Assembly (NCBI RefSeq): GCF_003589595.1
Contig: NW_020653715.1
Span: forward strand, 2,810,614 to 2,874,613
DNA from: Hyposmocoma kahamanoa
Lineage: Eukaryota > Arthropoda > Insecta > Lepidoptera > Cosmopterigidae
DNA: 64,000 nt
Reading direction: 5' to 3'
In this document: piece after piece, positions 47,722-58,079 of the stretch
Position numbering within the stretch: the first letter of the stretch is position 1
Layout: every line of letters begins with the position of its first letter
Position numbers and translations under genes: made by a program
The notes under the pieces: model-generated
What the model saw: the letters and a program-made list of their open reading frames with translations, nothing else
What the model was told of the DNA's origin: nothing
Database searches by the model: none

Positions 47722-48462
47722 ACTATTCTCTCTTTTAAGAAAATGCGACGTAACGTGAGTTTGTCATTGTCAGCATCTTTTCTAAAAAAAATACATAGTC
47801 TAATTATGACATAATCTAATTATAACTTATTCGACCACAAAAATTCTACAAAACTGTATGGGCGAAGTTCTCAGGTATTTAGAATAGACTCGTGACCAAG
47901 AGTGAAAAGTACATGTGTCGATAGATGATACACACAGTACGTGCTAAAGCAGAAGCCGTAGAAGCTTGACAAAAAACAGGAATATGTTTTGTGGTAGCAG
48001 TCTAATCTAATTGGGTTCTTTATTCACGTTTCAAATCACGTTTTTATTATACCGAAGGTTAACTTACTTCGTTAAAACACAATCTGTTTAGCGACATTAT
48101 GATATATATTATTATTTGAGCCCATTCTGTCGTCAACCACCGTTGTTTTCGGAGGTTCAACATTTGTTTCACCAACTTAAGCACAATTGATATTTTTTCA
48201 TTACTAAACAATTTGTTTTTGTTTCAACATTTATAAAAATAATATCAGCAGAATTAGGTATTACATACTTCTTTCATTTTAAAAATTACTTCTTTTCAAA
48301 ATTACTTTCGCTCGAAATTGTCAAGATATTATTATTCTTCTCACTACGCACTCATGCTTTTAAGAACATTCCAGAACATTCTGGGTTTCATCTAAAAACG
48401 TTCTTCGTGGCCGTCTTCTTCAAATGTTGATGTCCACGTTGACTCTAATAATAATAATTTAC

Positions 48463-48640
48463 TGCCTCTGTGGCCGAACGGTTACCATGCCGGACTGCCA
48501 CGCAGAGGTCCCAGGTTCGATTCCCGGGCCGGGAGAAATGTTTGTATGGCTTACGTTTATTTCTCTCGTGAGTTTGGGTGTGATTTGTGGTTGTCTATGT
48601 GTGTGTCTATGGCACCCGCGACACAGGGTTTCCCTAGTGA
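48463..48640 (+). mobile_element. SINE-A copy, 3' truncated
   Basis: The head gcctctgtggccgaacggtt and an intact B-box are followed by the body to ggtttccctagtg, where it stops at a palindrome. Confidence 0.85.
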
Positions 48641-48678
48641 AATGAATTTTTCTTTGTGCGCACAAAGAAAAATTCATT
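48641..48678. repeat. Perfect 38-bp palindrome
   Basis: aatgaatttttctttgtgc is followed immediately by its exact reverse complement with no spacer. Each arm matches the 'gaatttttctttgtg' part of SINE-C. Confidence 0.95.
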
Positions 48679-48845
48679 CGATCCGGCTGGAGTCGACAAT
48701 GTTCTTGGTTTTAACGACTTTTTAGCTGTAGCGCCATCTGTAAGAAATGTATGAAAGATTTTCTTAATTTTTATGAAAATTTCATCATTCCACTAGAATG
48801 TTATAATTGTTAATACAAAGACCGAATTCAAAGAAAAAAGCTTTT
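48661..48845 (-). mobile_element. SINE-C copy and adjoining repeat
   Basis: The reverse strand holds ccggatcgaatgaattttt. The block 48690-48840 (ttcttggttttaacgacttt, gtagcgccatctgtaagaaa) parallels 17990-18110. Confidence 0.6.
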
Positions 48846-49149
48846 GCTTGAGTTGGCAATTGCGCAACCTATTAGCATAGCCACTCCTACGCACCACATA
48901 ACCGTACGGACAAAGCCATTCGAATTCCGTAATTAGAACTATATTATCGCCCCCCATACATGGAAACCTGACACCAATCCTATAATCCCTGCTCCATAGC
49001 CGTCGGTGTAATTATCCCACGACCTTCATGGTTCTCCCATAACGTTATGGAAATGGGTAATTTTACCTAAGGCAAACCATTTGCTTTGAGTAACTGAAGT
49101 TTGGTTTACGTAATGAGTTTATGTTATTTTACTTGTATTTTTAATTAAC

Positions 49150-49405
49150 AGACTTCAAAAAAGGGTCCTAATTCGACTGTTTTTTTTATGTACCTATGTT
49201 ACGTGATAACTCATTTATGAACCGATTGTCATGATTATTTTTTGTTGGAAAGAGGGTATCTCAGCAGTGGTCCCATTTAAATATGAAGAAAATATTCCAC
49301 CTCTAAGGGTGGCAAACTAGGGGATGAATCCGATTTCGCGCACATTCCAGTAACCGATTTTAATTAGAGTTGGCAAATAGATGTTGGTATCGGTTTTTTT
49401 TTCTA
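49150..49405 (+). repeat. R4 repeat copy
   Basis: acagacttcaaaaaagggtc, 'tatgaaccgattgtcatgatt', ttccacctctaagggtggca and 'gagttggcaaatagatg'. Confidence 0.7.
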
Positions 49406-50250
49406 ACGAAGTTATTAAACTGTTCTTTCGAAAGGAGGAAATATTTTTGACGGTTTCTACCGTCCTAATAACTCGATATTATACTAGTATAATAAGAAAT
49501 TAAGTTATTACTGTGTTTTTTGTTGAAAATCATAATGACAGACGTAATTAATAATATGTATTCTTGATGATGTTTAGTTCTTGAAAGCTATTCTTTCAGT
49601 GGTTGACTGCTTTTCGTTGGTTATTTTTATGGTTAAGTCATTAATGGCGTATCAATACAATGGCGCTAATTCATATAGATTATTGCACAACCAACTTTCT
49701 GTTGAAATCTTTTTAGTCGGCTCCTTTGAGAACAGCAGTTCTTTACCACTGATCGCTTCCATTCATATTTTGGTTCTAATGCTACAACACTGAAGCCACC
49801 TTGTGAAGACTACTAATATTGTTTATGTACGACGACATCGTCGATGGCTAACGTGACCATTATTTTTTTCTCTCAAAGCGGGACGCCTATAAATTTATTA
49901 TTGTCTTAAAAATAAAATACATGTTTACGACAGTTACGATAAGTTTAATGATTATTTAAAAAAAAAGTACTATAGATGCTTAATTATCATAAATTTAAAA
50001 AAAACTTGTGTGGTCTGATGGGCTAGCTTTGTGTATTGTTAGGGATGAGCAAATTTTCTTTAATGCGTGAGGTTCAGATTTTAAATCTATTCCACCCGCC
50101 AAAAACAATGAACGCGCAGTACTGACGCACAACTAAAAGAACCGAGCAACAAGGCTTACTCGATACTTCGTTTTCGCGCCTTTTGGGGATACCGGTGCAA
50201 GAAGTTTAAAAGCGGGACTGTCCCGCTCAAAACGGGACACATAGTCACGT

Positions 50251-50441
50251 TGTCGACGGCCCAACGGCTTGCGCTGTAGCCGCTGGGTGAGGAGATCCTG
50301 GGTACGACTCCCAGTAGAATCGATTTGGGAAATGAACTTTCTAAATTGGACCTGGTCTCGTCTGGGATAGCGCCCCGGAGTGAAGTACTGGGAATTCCCT
50401 AGTTTGAGACCAGGCAATTGGTGTGGTTGTCTGGCACATTA
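50251..50441 (+). mobile_element. SINE-B copy
   Basis: The head gtcgacggcccaacggcttg is degraded. The B-box region is cctgggtacgactcccagta. The body gatttgggaaatgaactttc leads to the 3' end ttccctagtttgagaccagg. Confidence 0.72.
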
Positions 50442-50904
50442 GTATTATTAAGGATCAAGAATAAATATTAATATTTTATTCTCACCTGATACCCTGGTAC
50501 TTACAAGCTTATTCTTGGTAGGTACTGGGGTACAAATTAACAAGGAAATGTATTTATTTATTATGTATATCAATATTCATGACCTGTCATAAACAAAATT
50601 GATTGTCTATGGTAATTATAACATTTGATCACAATTGCTCAATAAATCAATATTTGATTTAAAACTTCTTTTTTTCTTGACTGTACGTACCTTACAAATG
50701 CAATGGAGGGGATCCGTTGGGAGTTGCATAAACATAGAGGTAATCAGTTCGGATTTAAAATTGGTGGAAGAGTTGTAAGGAATCAGATGGGAGCAACCAT
50801 ACGCGATTTATGCGCATATTTATTTTTAATAAACCAACATCACGTTTTCCTGTGATATATATTCTTTCACCTATAGCGAGAGACATAGCTACTAAATATT
50901 CACA

Positions 50905-50924
50905 AATATATATATATATATGTA
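50905..50924 (+). repeat. (TA)n microsatellite
   Basis: About ten TA units in an otherwise unassigned AT-rich stretch. Confidence 0.8.
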
Positions 50925-51120
50925 TCAGTGTATTTGCATTTAGGGTTCTGCAATTAGAGGCAATACATTCTCGCTGTTGTAACGACCCAGTGGCCAACCT
51001 CGCTTCGTTGCAGGAAGTGTTGACGGAAACTAGTACATCCTTTTCCGAAAGGGATATCCCAGAGGACAACTAATCATAACGTACGAGACAAGGTCGTTTA
51101 AAAGTTAACAACAGTGTTAT

Positions 51121-51707
51121 ACTCTGGCTAAATTCGATGTAGAATAAATGTCAACAAACAAAACACGATTTTCAGTTTTTACCATAATTTCAATATTTTC
51201 TTACTAGGTTATGGATAATACTAAATCTTGAAGCCATGTTTATAAGAACTATTATTCGACGGAAGTTTCAAATCGCTTAAAAATGACCAGTAATTATTTA
51301 TTTGTCAAACTGTGTCATCCTTAGTGGCTTTTTGATTTGAAGCGGAGATTGCAAACATTCGAGTTCTGATTCCGTTCAGAATCGGAAATAGATGCTGCTA
51401 AAATCTTATAATTTTGTATCTTTCGTCTACCATTACCTACCGTCTAGCAGTAAATATCAATAGGATGCAAAAACTTACGTTTATTCCTAAATCATACGTA
51501 TCAATAGGTATTTTGTAAATTTTATAATAATTGGCTAGGTAAGTATTACTTCTACATAACCCAATTACCTACTTACCTATTTAAATTCCAATTAAGGGAA
51601 CAGGCCTTAATAATGAGCATTGAAAAAAATGTTCTTTTCCAATGTCATAGTTGGTCGGCTAGCAACGTTTTGTTATTAAATATTCTACATCGAATTTAGC
51701 TAGAGCA
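51121..51707. repeat. Segment with 25-bp inverted ends
   Basis: ctctggctaaattcgatgta (51121) and its inverted counterpart tacatcgaatttagctagag (ending about 51706) match 24 of 25. No target duplication was found, so its status as a transposon is unproved. Confidence 0.55.
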
Positions 51708-51749
51708 CAGATAGTCAGATGCCCATTTCTGCTAATTTTCTTGAAACCA

Positions 51750-51905
51750 CTTGTAGTTGTAATTTGAGACTCAATTGAGATTATATTGCAATTATGATAA
51801 TATTTGTTACTTTGCTAAAATCTAGATGCAATGGCAGTTGAGTCTCAATAGAATGGCAGTGACCGCATTCTTTCATTCAATCAATAACGGTCGATGATGC
51901 CTCAC
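51750..51905 (-). repeat. R5 repeat fragment
   Basis: Reversed relative to 39580-39735: atgcaatggcagttgagtct and caatcaataacggtcgatga. Confidence 0.6.
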
Positions 51906-52016
51906 TAAAACTATGAAAATTATTATGCATAATTTAATCTTAATCTTAAGATTCCTTTACGATTACGATTGTAACGATTGTGGAACGATCTCCTGTATGA
52001 AATCCGACATTCTAAA

Positions 52017-52300
52017 GGTGGTTTTCCACCGGCGAGGCGAGACGAGGTTTGAAATTTGTATGACAAAATTTCAATTCTCTCTTAGCCCATCTTCTGGTGG
52101 AAATGGTCTGAAATGACGAGGATGGACGAGGCGAAAATTGAAATATTAATTGATATAATATTGAACCGTATTGCTGCCTGCATAGAGTATTATAGTCTGC
52201 AACGGAAACACAATTACTCGCGCGATCTCGGGAGCGCCCGCAGGGTCTCGCGCGAGCTCGCCATGGCTATTAATATCAATCGCCAGGTTGTCAGATTTAA
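52017..52300 (+). repeat. Repeat fragment and GC-rich patch
   Basis: ggtggttttccaccggcgag starts a sequence of a type common in Lepidoptera. It ends in a GC-rich patch (ctcgcgcgagctcgccatgg) within AT-rich surroundings. Confidence 0.4.
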
Positions 52301-52320
52301 AAAAGATGGATTAATAAAGA

Positions 52321-52349
52321 GTATATCTATCTATGTATCTATCTATCTA
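52321..52349 (+). repeat. (TATC)n microsatellite
   Basis: About seven TATC-type units with one variant (tatg). Confidence 0.85.
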
Positions 52350-52411
52350 AATTTTTATCTCGCTTAATCAGCAATTTAGTCTCCAAATTCAAATTATATA
52401 ATATTAGTGCA

Positions 52412-52560
52412 CTACGCCATAGATGTGCCATTGAAGAGCAGAATACGAAAAAAACGGCAGTTGAATAGTAGACTGACAAGCCTTTACTCTTAACTTTTAG
52501 CAGAATACCAAACGCACAACTGAGATGACTTAAAATTAGCAAACTTGCCTGGTATGATGT
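52412..52560 (-). repeat. R6 repeat fragment
   Basis: Reversed: gccattgaagagcagaatac and gcagaataccaaacgcacaa. Confidence 0.55.
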
Positions 52561-52681
52561 CCATATCTCTTCAAAGAATGACAAAACTATTTCAAAGTTA
52601 TGTCGCGGTAACATGGAATTCCCTGTAGCACGACCATTAGCGTAACGGAATTCATTCTGGGCTGTTTTTCAGAACACTCGA

Positions 52682-52768
52682 CCAGAACCAATTTAAAGTT
52701 CATTTCCCAAAATGTTCGAACCAGGAATCCAACCCAGCACCTGATCCAGCGCCTAGAGTGCAAACAGG
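52682..52768 (-). repeat. SINE-B fragment
   Basis: cagaaccaatttaaagttca, tttcccaaaatgttcgaacc and atccagcgcctagagtgc. Confidence 0.6.
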
Positions 52769-54055
52769 GTTAATTTTTTACATTTGTCGTACGTAACAAT
52801 AACAAAAAAACTACAATTGTGACATCTTGATACTTGCTTTACACTGAACTCAACATTGTCGCAACTGTCCGTCACGGCGACCGACGTCCTTCCAAAAAAT
52901 ACCTGAAAAAACTTACGAAAACAAAGCAACAATTATTTTAAACTCTACTGCTTTGAGTTAAAAATGAATTGTTCAACTCGCTGCTAAAATTCGTTACACC
53001 CATTAAATGGATTAACCATGCTGGGTGTAGACCTGTGATTAAGATTTTGAAATGCACTGATGTTTGATAGTTAAATATTTGGATGGAGATTTTAAATAGT
53101 GTAGTAGTGTGTCCAATTAAGGGATTGTATTTATAGTAACTACTACTACTATAGTAAGTTGGAGCTTTTCTTACAAAAGGGATTCGTCCCGTTGGTTGCA
53201 AGCGCGGCGCAGAGTCCGCGACAAGTCCCGGTGGGTGCGAATCTTACAAAAAGGTACTCGCTGATAGGTGTTCTCGTAACCTATCCCGAAAGGTAGGAGA
53301 TAACCGTAGAAATGCAATCGTTGACTCGATCAATTATAAATTTTTACTATACACACATTCGAAAAATAAATCAGATCAATCTCATACAAAATACTGGTGA
53401 CTGTTGACTTCATTGGTAAGTCAATGGTGACAGATCTATTACATTTGGGAAAGTCTTAACATCGCGATTAAAAAATTGAGTTAGCTATGCCAATGCCATC
53501 AAGCTGTAAACTTCGGAACTATTGTTACAAATGTTGCTAAAATTATTGTGTTACTATAGTTAATTCAATTTAAGTTTAGTTACATAAATACAAAATTAAA
53601 TAATAATAATGTAATGTGCCAATAATAAGCTAAACCAAAACATCAATAACCTGGGGTCCTTACCTACAAATAAAACAAACAAAAAATTGAGTCAACCGCG
53701 ACCATGGAGTATGTAAAGAACCCGAATCGTAATCGAAGAAATAATTTTCTCGGACCTAAATATGCGTGCATATTTGTTTTCTCAAACAAACCTATGTTTC
53801 GGTCTTTTACATGCATGGTACAGTCATCAACCATTTATATCTAATATTAACGCAAATTAATCCATTTTTCAAAATAATTATATCTTACAATTAGCAAATA
53901 AATACCATCAATGCCTGTAAGTAACGTCCATCTTTGATGAAATTGACGGTAGTGGTGACAGTTGCCATTTATTAGTTATAAATTACTATCTCGTACTGTA
54001 CGGTTTCAAATGGGGTTTCAAAGGAATCTTCAAATGGGGTTTGAAAAGGGTCCTA
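52769..54055 (+). other. Intronic, no gene seen
   Basis: Contains a 'tttctcaaacaaacctatgt' fragment near 53780 related to 8780 and 59080. Otherwise unassigned. Confidence 0.45.
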
Positions 54056-54166
54056 AACCATGGGCAACGAGCTCGTAACGCCCCTGATGTTGTAGGCGTT
54101 CATAGGCGACGCGGTGGTGACTGCTTTTCATCAGGCGGCCCGTATGCTTGTTTGCTGCTTACATAA
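54056..54166 (+). pseudogene. LINE C-terminal tail fragment
   Basis: 36 codons plus stop read NHGQRARNAPDVVGVHRRRG then GDCFSSGGPYACLLLT. It is the common terminal peptide of lepidopteran Jockey-type LINEs ('VHGRRGD-C-SSGGPYACL'). Confidence 0.8.
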
Positions 54167-54303
54167 TACAAAGAAAATCTGGTTCTGGTTCCGGAATTAG
54201 GCGAATTCACATTAATAACGGTCACTCGACTGTACACGGCCATTTACTACGATGTTTTAATACGACACTGAAACCTAACGGAAATTTTTTCTTGCCCTAA
54301 CAG

Positions 54304-54459
54304 CGCGAAGAGGAGAAAGCCAGCCTGATCCAGGAGTTAACAGCACAGAACTCTCGGCTTACGGCTCAGCTGAAAGAGTCGTCGGCTATTGAGGCCCAGC
54401 TGATCGCACAGCTTGAGGGATTGAAGGACCAGTGCTCTATTAGACAGACCAGTCTCAAG
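54304..54459 (+). CDS. BicDR: Bicaudal D-related protein, internal coding exon 2 of 4 seen
   Basis: A 156-bp exon of 52 codons, phase 0 at both ends, sits between an acceptor (ccctaacag) and a consensus gtaaga donor. It encodes REEEKASLIQELTAQNSRL and then a heptad-rich stretch containing IEAQLIAQLEGLKDQC. In BICDL proteins the equivalent stretch has a 'QEL-QNQRLL-QL' motif and a 'VERQLSMQVHALREDF' motif, which align with this exon in order. Codon use is richer in G and C than the flanking intron, as expected of an exon. It directly continues exon 41780-41920 without a frame break. A LINE tail relic ends about 140 bp upstream. Confidence 0.88.
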
Positions 54460-54689
54460 GTAAGACACCGTTAACAAAAAAAATAGTAGAACTATAATAA
54501 TATACCTATATCTAAACTATAATACATTTGATCAAAAAGCGACATTTACACCTGGCATTGGCACCTGTAAAGGGACCGGCTGCGGTGAAGAAGGTTCTAA
54601 AATCTCTCACTAGATGTCACTAGCCGCAGAATACCGAATAATTTACGTACAAAGATCTTTAAGAAAAACACGTAGGAGAACATCGACAA

Positions 54690-54802
54690 CTATATAGTCT
54701 GGATTCTGGGAAATGCCACAAAGCGAGTTCCGTTGCTTTGGTACTCATAGTACAGGCAATTCCCCAGTTTGAGACCAGGCAATGGTGTAGTTGTCTAAAA
54801 AA
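54690..54802 (+). repeat. SINE-B 3' fragment
   Basis: catagtacaggcaattcccc and gtttgagaccaggcaatggt. It lies in the short intron between exons 2 and 3. Confidence 0.65.
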
Positions 54803-54919
54803 AGAATTTCAAGAAAAATTACGTCCTCACCAGTGTGTCCGAAAAGGTGCCTGAAATGTTGGCTATGTTCCCTGTACATACGGGTCTATAATTACATTTT
54901 TGCCTTCGTAATTACCCAG

Positions 54920-55093
54920 GATCACGTCCAAAGCTTGGAATCATTGAAAGCAGAACTGGCCCTCGTGAGCGACAAGCGTACAGAGCTGGAGCGAAGGCTG
55001 ACCAGCTCTCTGCATGACAAAGACAACCTCATGCAGCAGCTGGAAGAGGCCAATGACCGTATAGTGGCTCTGGAAAGGCAGTTGAAAGAACAG
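54920..55093 (+). CDS. BicDR: Bicaudal D-related protein, internal coding exon 3 of 4 seen
   Basis: A 174-bp exon of 58 codons, phase 0 at both ends, has acceptor ttacccag and donor gtaagg. It encodes DHVQSLESLKAELALVSDKR followed by TELERRLTSSLHDKDNLMQQ and LEEANDRIVALERQL. This is the most diagnostic segment: BICDL1 and BICDL2 have 'RLESLQAEIKMLSDRKRELEHRL' style spacing followed by 'VEELQDRVLILERQ', so the family call rests mainly here. The intron before it is only 460 bp. The reading frame stays open back to 54791, but that part lies upstream of a good acceptor and reads as intron. An antisense LINE begins about 19 bp after the donor. Confidence 0.93.
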
Positions 55094-55112
55094 GTAAGGA
55101 TTTTGTAGTGTA

Positions 55113-56262
55113 AGAATAAGAATATATTTAGAATAAGAATATATTTATTGCATAACTATGGGTATGGTACATTCGGTCTTAAAATAATACATTAAGCAGA
55201 TCTCCATAGCCTACCAGTCAAGGTGTACAATATTTGTTCATCTACAAATTAACAATTAAAATTATATTACAATGTCAAAATAATTGAGATAAATATACAT
55301 GTCACTACCTTATTTACCAAATTTTCCATTATCGTCAAATAATTCCTGTACACTATAGTAAAGTTTGGAACTCAACCATTTAGCAACAACATGTTTGAAT
55401 TTAGAATAATCTAATTTTTTAAATGCATTTGGAATGCAGTTATATATTTTGACTGACATTACGTAAAAACTTTTGTGATAGAGTGCTGATGTATGAATAC
55501 CAGAGTGAACAATTCTGTAACCATACCTTAAATTTCTGTGATTGCTGTCATTTGCAATTGCAAAATACGATGGATGTTTATGAACAAATGCAGCCACCTC
55601 TTTAATGTACAGACAGGGCAACGGAAGGATTTTGCACTTGTCGAATAAGGGTTTACATGAATCAATTTGCGACGCACCACATATAGCACGGATACACCGC
55701 TTTTGCATTTTAAAAACCTTCATGTAATCAACCGCGTTCCCCCAAAATATTATTCCGTAACTTATGGCCGACTGTACATATCCAAAATAGGCAGTCAAAG
55801 CCGCATCAACTGACACGTTATGTACTAACTTTCTCAATGGATACATAAAGCGGGACAGCCTGTTACACAAGCTGTCAATATGTACTTTCCAGCTGCAATT
55901 GCTGTCAAGTATTAGACCCAGAAATTTTGTGTTTTTTACTTGTTCAATATTTATATTATTGAATGAAACTTTTAGATCCAATGGCAATTTTTTGTAAGAG
56001 TGAAATTGTATAATATTAGTTTTTGTTAGATTAATACTGAGACCATTACCATTCATCCATTCCATTATGTTATTTATAGTGTTATTAATATCACGTTCAT
56101 ACTGTTGTTTACCTTCACATTTAATTATAGCAGTGCTATCGTCCGCAAATAAAACCATTTGTTTATTTGTGTTCTTTGGAAGATCATTAATGTAAAATAG
56201 GAATATAATAACTAAACATAACATTATTTGGTAAAAGAAGATAATTTCTTCTTCTTGGTAGA
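55113..56262 (-). mobile_element. 5'-truncated Jockey/CR1-group non-LTR retrotransposon
   Basis: The element reads on the - strand. Its coding part is the carboxy-terminal half of a reverse transcriptase, broken at its 5' side by an in-frame stop near 56260. Its 3' end is not poly(A) but two perfect 17-bp copies of agaataagaatatattt (+ strand, 55113-55129 and 55130-55146). Short tandem tails of this kind are known for several non-LTR clades. It is antisense to BicDR. No clear target-site duplication was found. Confidence 0.85.
55310..56224 (-). pseudogene. Reverse transcriptase C-terminal fragment (open, 304 codons)
   Basis: The frame is intact for 304 residues. It shows YINDLP at residues 11-16, the catalytic box as LFADDS at 25-30 (FADD in place of YADD), a GLSINLTKTNIIQF block at 61-74, and FLGLILDSNCSWKVHI at 101-116. 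A later segment has the 'ISYGIIFWG' and 'MQKRCIRAICG' motifs typical of Jockey/CR1-type LINE proteins, followed by the usual C-terminal 'FK--V--WL-SK-YYS' ending. The endonuclease and the first RT motifs are missing, so it cannot act alone. The apparent Met start lies inside the RT domain and is not a real start. The lack of internal stops suggests a fairly recent insertion. Confidence 0.88.
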
Positions 56263-56785
56263 GTTAGCTAATAAGTTTTTGGAGAGCACTTCATTGTAAC
56301 ACATGGTTTATAGAGTCGATCTATATTGATTTGAAAACAAAGCTTACAAGGGTAAGGTCGCATTCAAAATAGACTTTTCATAAAATATCTAGGACTATGG
56401 CCTAACCCTCGCTTGAGATGAGACCCGTGTGCGGCAGTGGGACGTATAAATCGGTTGATGATGAAAAGAGTCAACTTTTTTAGACTCAATCAGGGTAGAG
56501 TGTAGACCTAAGTCCTTTTCTTCGAAGGTCAGCAGTGGATGGGTTCAAACTCTCTGATAATTAACGTTCAAAATCAAGAACCGTTCTTTCTAAACAATGT
56601 CTGTAGTTAACTACCCACGAAGGTCTGTTGGGTAATAAGATCTCTGTTGTATTGGTAACTTTGTTAATGTGCGTAGCCAAGAAATCGTTGGCGCAGGAAG
56701 AGTTCGTTTTATTATGCAAAAGCATCATGAGCTTGAAGGTTTATTTATTATTCAGACTGTTTTTAATAGGTTAAGAGTTCTTCTA

Positions 56786-57054
56786 CTTTAAGAGTTCGTC
56801 TAGCGAAGTATTTCCGCCTTACCCTTTTCTGCCGCCAAACAGTTAATGCGAGCATTACTGCATTCCAGTTTATATTCCAGTACAGGCACGTGGGACTTGT
56901 CAACTTAAGTATTAAATTGACGGGCACAATGGCAGTGCACCTCAGATCCTTGCGTTTTAAAGCTCTAACTGGCACTGCAACTGTTGTGAACAGGCGCGTC
57001 GCTTGCCACCAGATGCTCGACTTGTCCGTCCCTTCATTTGGTGTCGTAAAAAAA
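56786..57054 (+). repeat. R1 repeat copy next to the exon 4 acceptor
   Basis: It runs from ttaagagttcgtctagcgaa to cccttcatttggtgtcgt and a 7-A run (57048-57054). Exon 4 starts 23 nt later. Confidence 0.88.
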
Positions 57055-57077
57055 TCACCTCTCAAATTTTCTTGCAG

Positions 57078-57324
57078 GAACACCTCTACCAAAACACCCT
57101 GAAGGAGCTAGAACGTCTCCAAAGATCCCACGACACGTTGGCAGAAAGAATCGGAGCACCAGACCCTGCTGATACAGCGGAATCAGCCAGAAGTCTTCAT
57201 GCAGAGATGGAAACTGAGCCTGAAGACCAGGACGACAGCTGGTTGAGGAGTGAAGCTGTCCAGGTGTATAAGCAGTTGCGAGCTTTGGCGTTGCAGCTTA
57301 ATACTGGACATGACGATGATTCAG
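57078..57324 (+). CDS. BicDR: Bicaudal D-related protein, internal coding exon 4 of 4 seen (phase 1 donor)
   Basis: A 247-bp exon (82 codons plus one base) runs from acceptor ttttcttgcag to donor gtatgt. It opens EHLYQNTLKELERLQRSHDT and ends with a tract containing SEAVQVYKQLRALALQLNTG and then an acidic DDDS. BICDL proteins carry a corresponding W-Y-Q+R-LC--L-G-DS block near the start of the second half, so the order is kept. An acidic linker (ETEPEDQDDSW) lies around residues 45-55 of the exon. The frame continues past the donor only to a stop at 57369-57371, so a further exon starting in phase 1 is required; none was recognised up to 64000. An R1 repeat ends 23 nt upstream of the exon. 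Confidence 0.9.
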
Positions 57325-57419
57325 GTATGTGGATTTTCTGCACCAGATTTTCTAGAAGCAGTAAGAATTAACTAACAACAAACACTAACTAAACCAATCA
57401 ATGTCAGTTACAAAAATCT

Positions 57420-57512
57420 TGGATCATAAAGTGGAGGTTCGAGCCCGGCGTCGAACCCACAGCCTCTGCTTAGGTCAAACCATTAGACTACCACGGCTTT
57501 TTTTAAATAAAT
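57420..57512 (-). repeat. tRNA-headed SINE fragment
   Basis: The - strand reads gtctaatggtttgacctaag and ctgtgggttcgacgccgggc, resembling the SINE-D head. Confidence 0.55.
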
Positions 57513-57867
57513 AAATTCATAAACAAAACAAAGTTGCATGTTTTCCGTGATGCAACACTTCCAAATGGGTTGTTAAAGAGTAAGTGCTATAAAAACAAAA
57601 AGCAATACAAATTACAATCTCAATTAGTCATAGTATCGAATATGGCAACCATGTCCAAGAGCAGTTCCTCAATCAGATTTTATCACCGACGATACGACCC
57701 CGATCCGACTAACGACTAGTTATCATTTCTATCTAAGAATGTGTTGGCAAAAAGTTACACTATTAGTTTCAGTCTATAAATGCACGGTATGATCGTTGTT
57801 AATAGTAAGTTTCATTTTTTAAATTTTTATTGAATTGATTTTCAATTATTATTTGTGAAATTACCTT

Positions 57868-57966
57868 GGCGTCTGGCACGGTATGCTTGAAGACGTCAGT
57901 TCGAATCCGGCCGGATTGAAGGAATTTTTTCTGAGTGTTCGATCTTTGTATTAATAATTATAACTA
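57868..57966 (+). mobile_element. SINE-C copy
   Basis: The head ggcgtctggcacggtatgct and B-box cagttcgaatccggccggat precede ggaattttttctgagtgttc and tctttgtattaataattata. Confidence 0.68.
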
Positions 57967-58079
57967 AGTTAGTTTCGTTGGTCAACAGAGTTTATATTTA
58001 TATATCATAATTTTGACTCCACGATATGATGGGTCTGCTTTAGAAATGTTATACGATATTTATCATTTACTAATATTTT

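Larger units (their letters stand above)
41921..54303 (+). other. BicDR intron, 12.4 kb, repeat-filled
   Basis: This intron is bounded by gttagt and ...taacag. It contains the Harbinger-like MITE, a MITE-A copy, a hAT-like MITE and its relative, SINE-A, SINE-B and SINE-C copies, one R1 copy, R4 to R6 fragments and a LINE tail, each listed separately. No additional exon that would keep phase 0 and resemble the family was seen. The intron carries no protein-coding gene I can support. Confidence 0.75.
55094..57077 (+). other. BicDR intron, 1984 bp, hosting an antisense LINE and a sense R1
   Basis: The donor is gtaagg and the acceptor is ttgcag. About 1.15 kb of the intron is a reverse-oriented LINE fragment, and its 3' end carries an R1 element. 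Between them (56263-56785) lies ordinary AT-rich sequence with a partial SINE-D/RTE 3' tail near 56405-56465. Confidence 0.8.

Noticed and set aside
46404..48540. Possible tRNA genes (good B-boxes at 46555 and 48515)
   Set aside because: The heads are followed by the same long body and (TTA)n tails in several places, so they are SINE promoters; a proper acceptor stem is not formed.
50755..51073. Overlapping frames on both strands (87 and 104 codons)
   Set aside because: They span a (TA)n microsatellite and have no recognisable domain; treated as chance.
54791..54919. Upstream extension and Met start of the exon 3 frame
   Set aside because: A good acceptor precedes 54920 and the upstream peptide is not family-like; it is intron that happens to be open.
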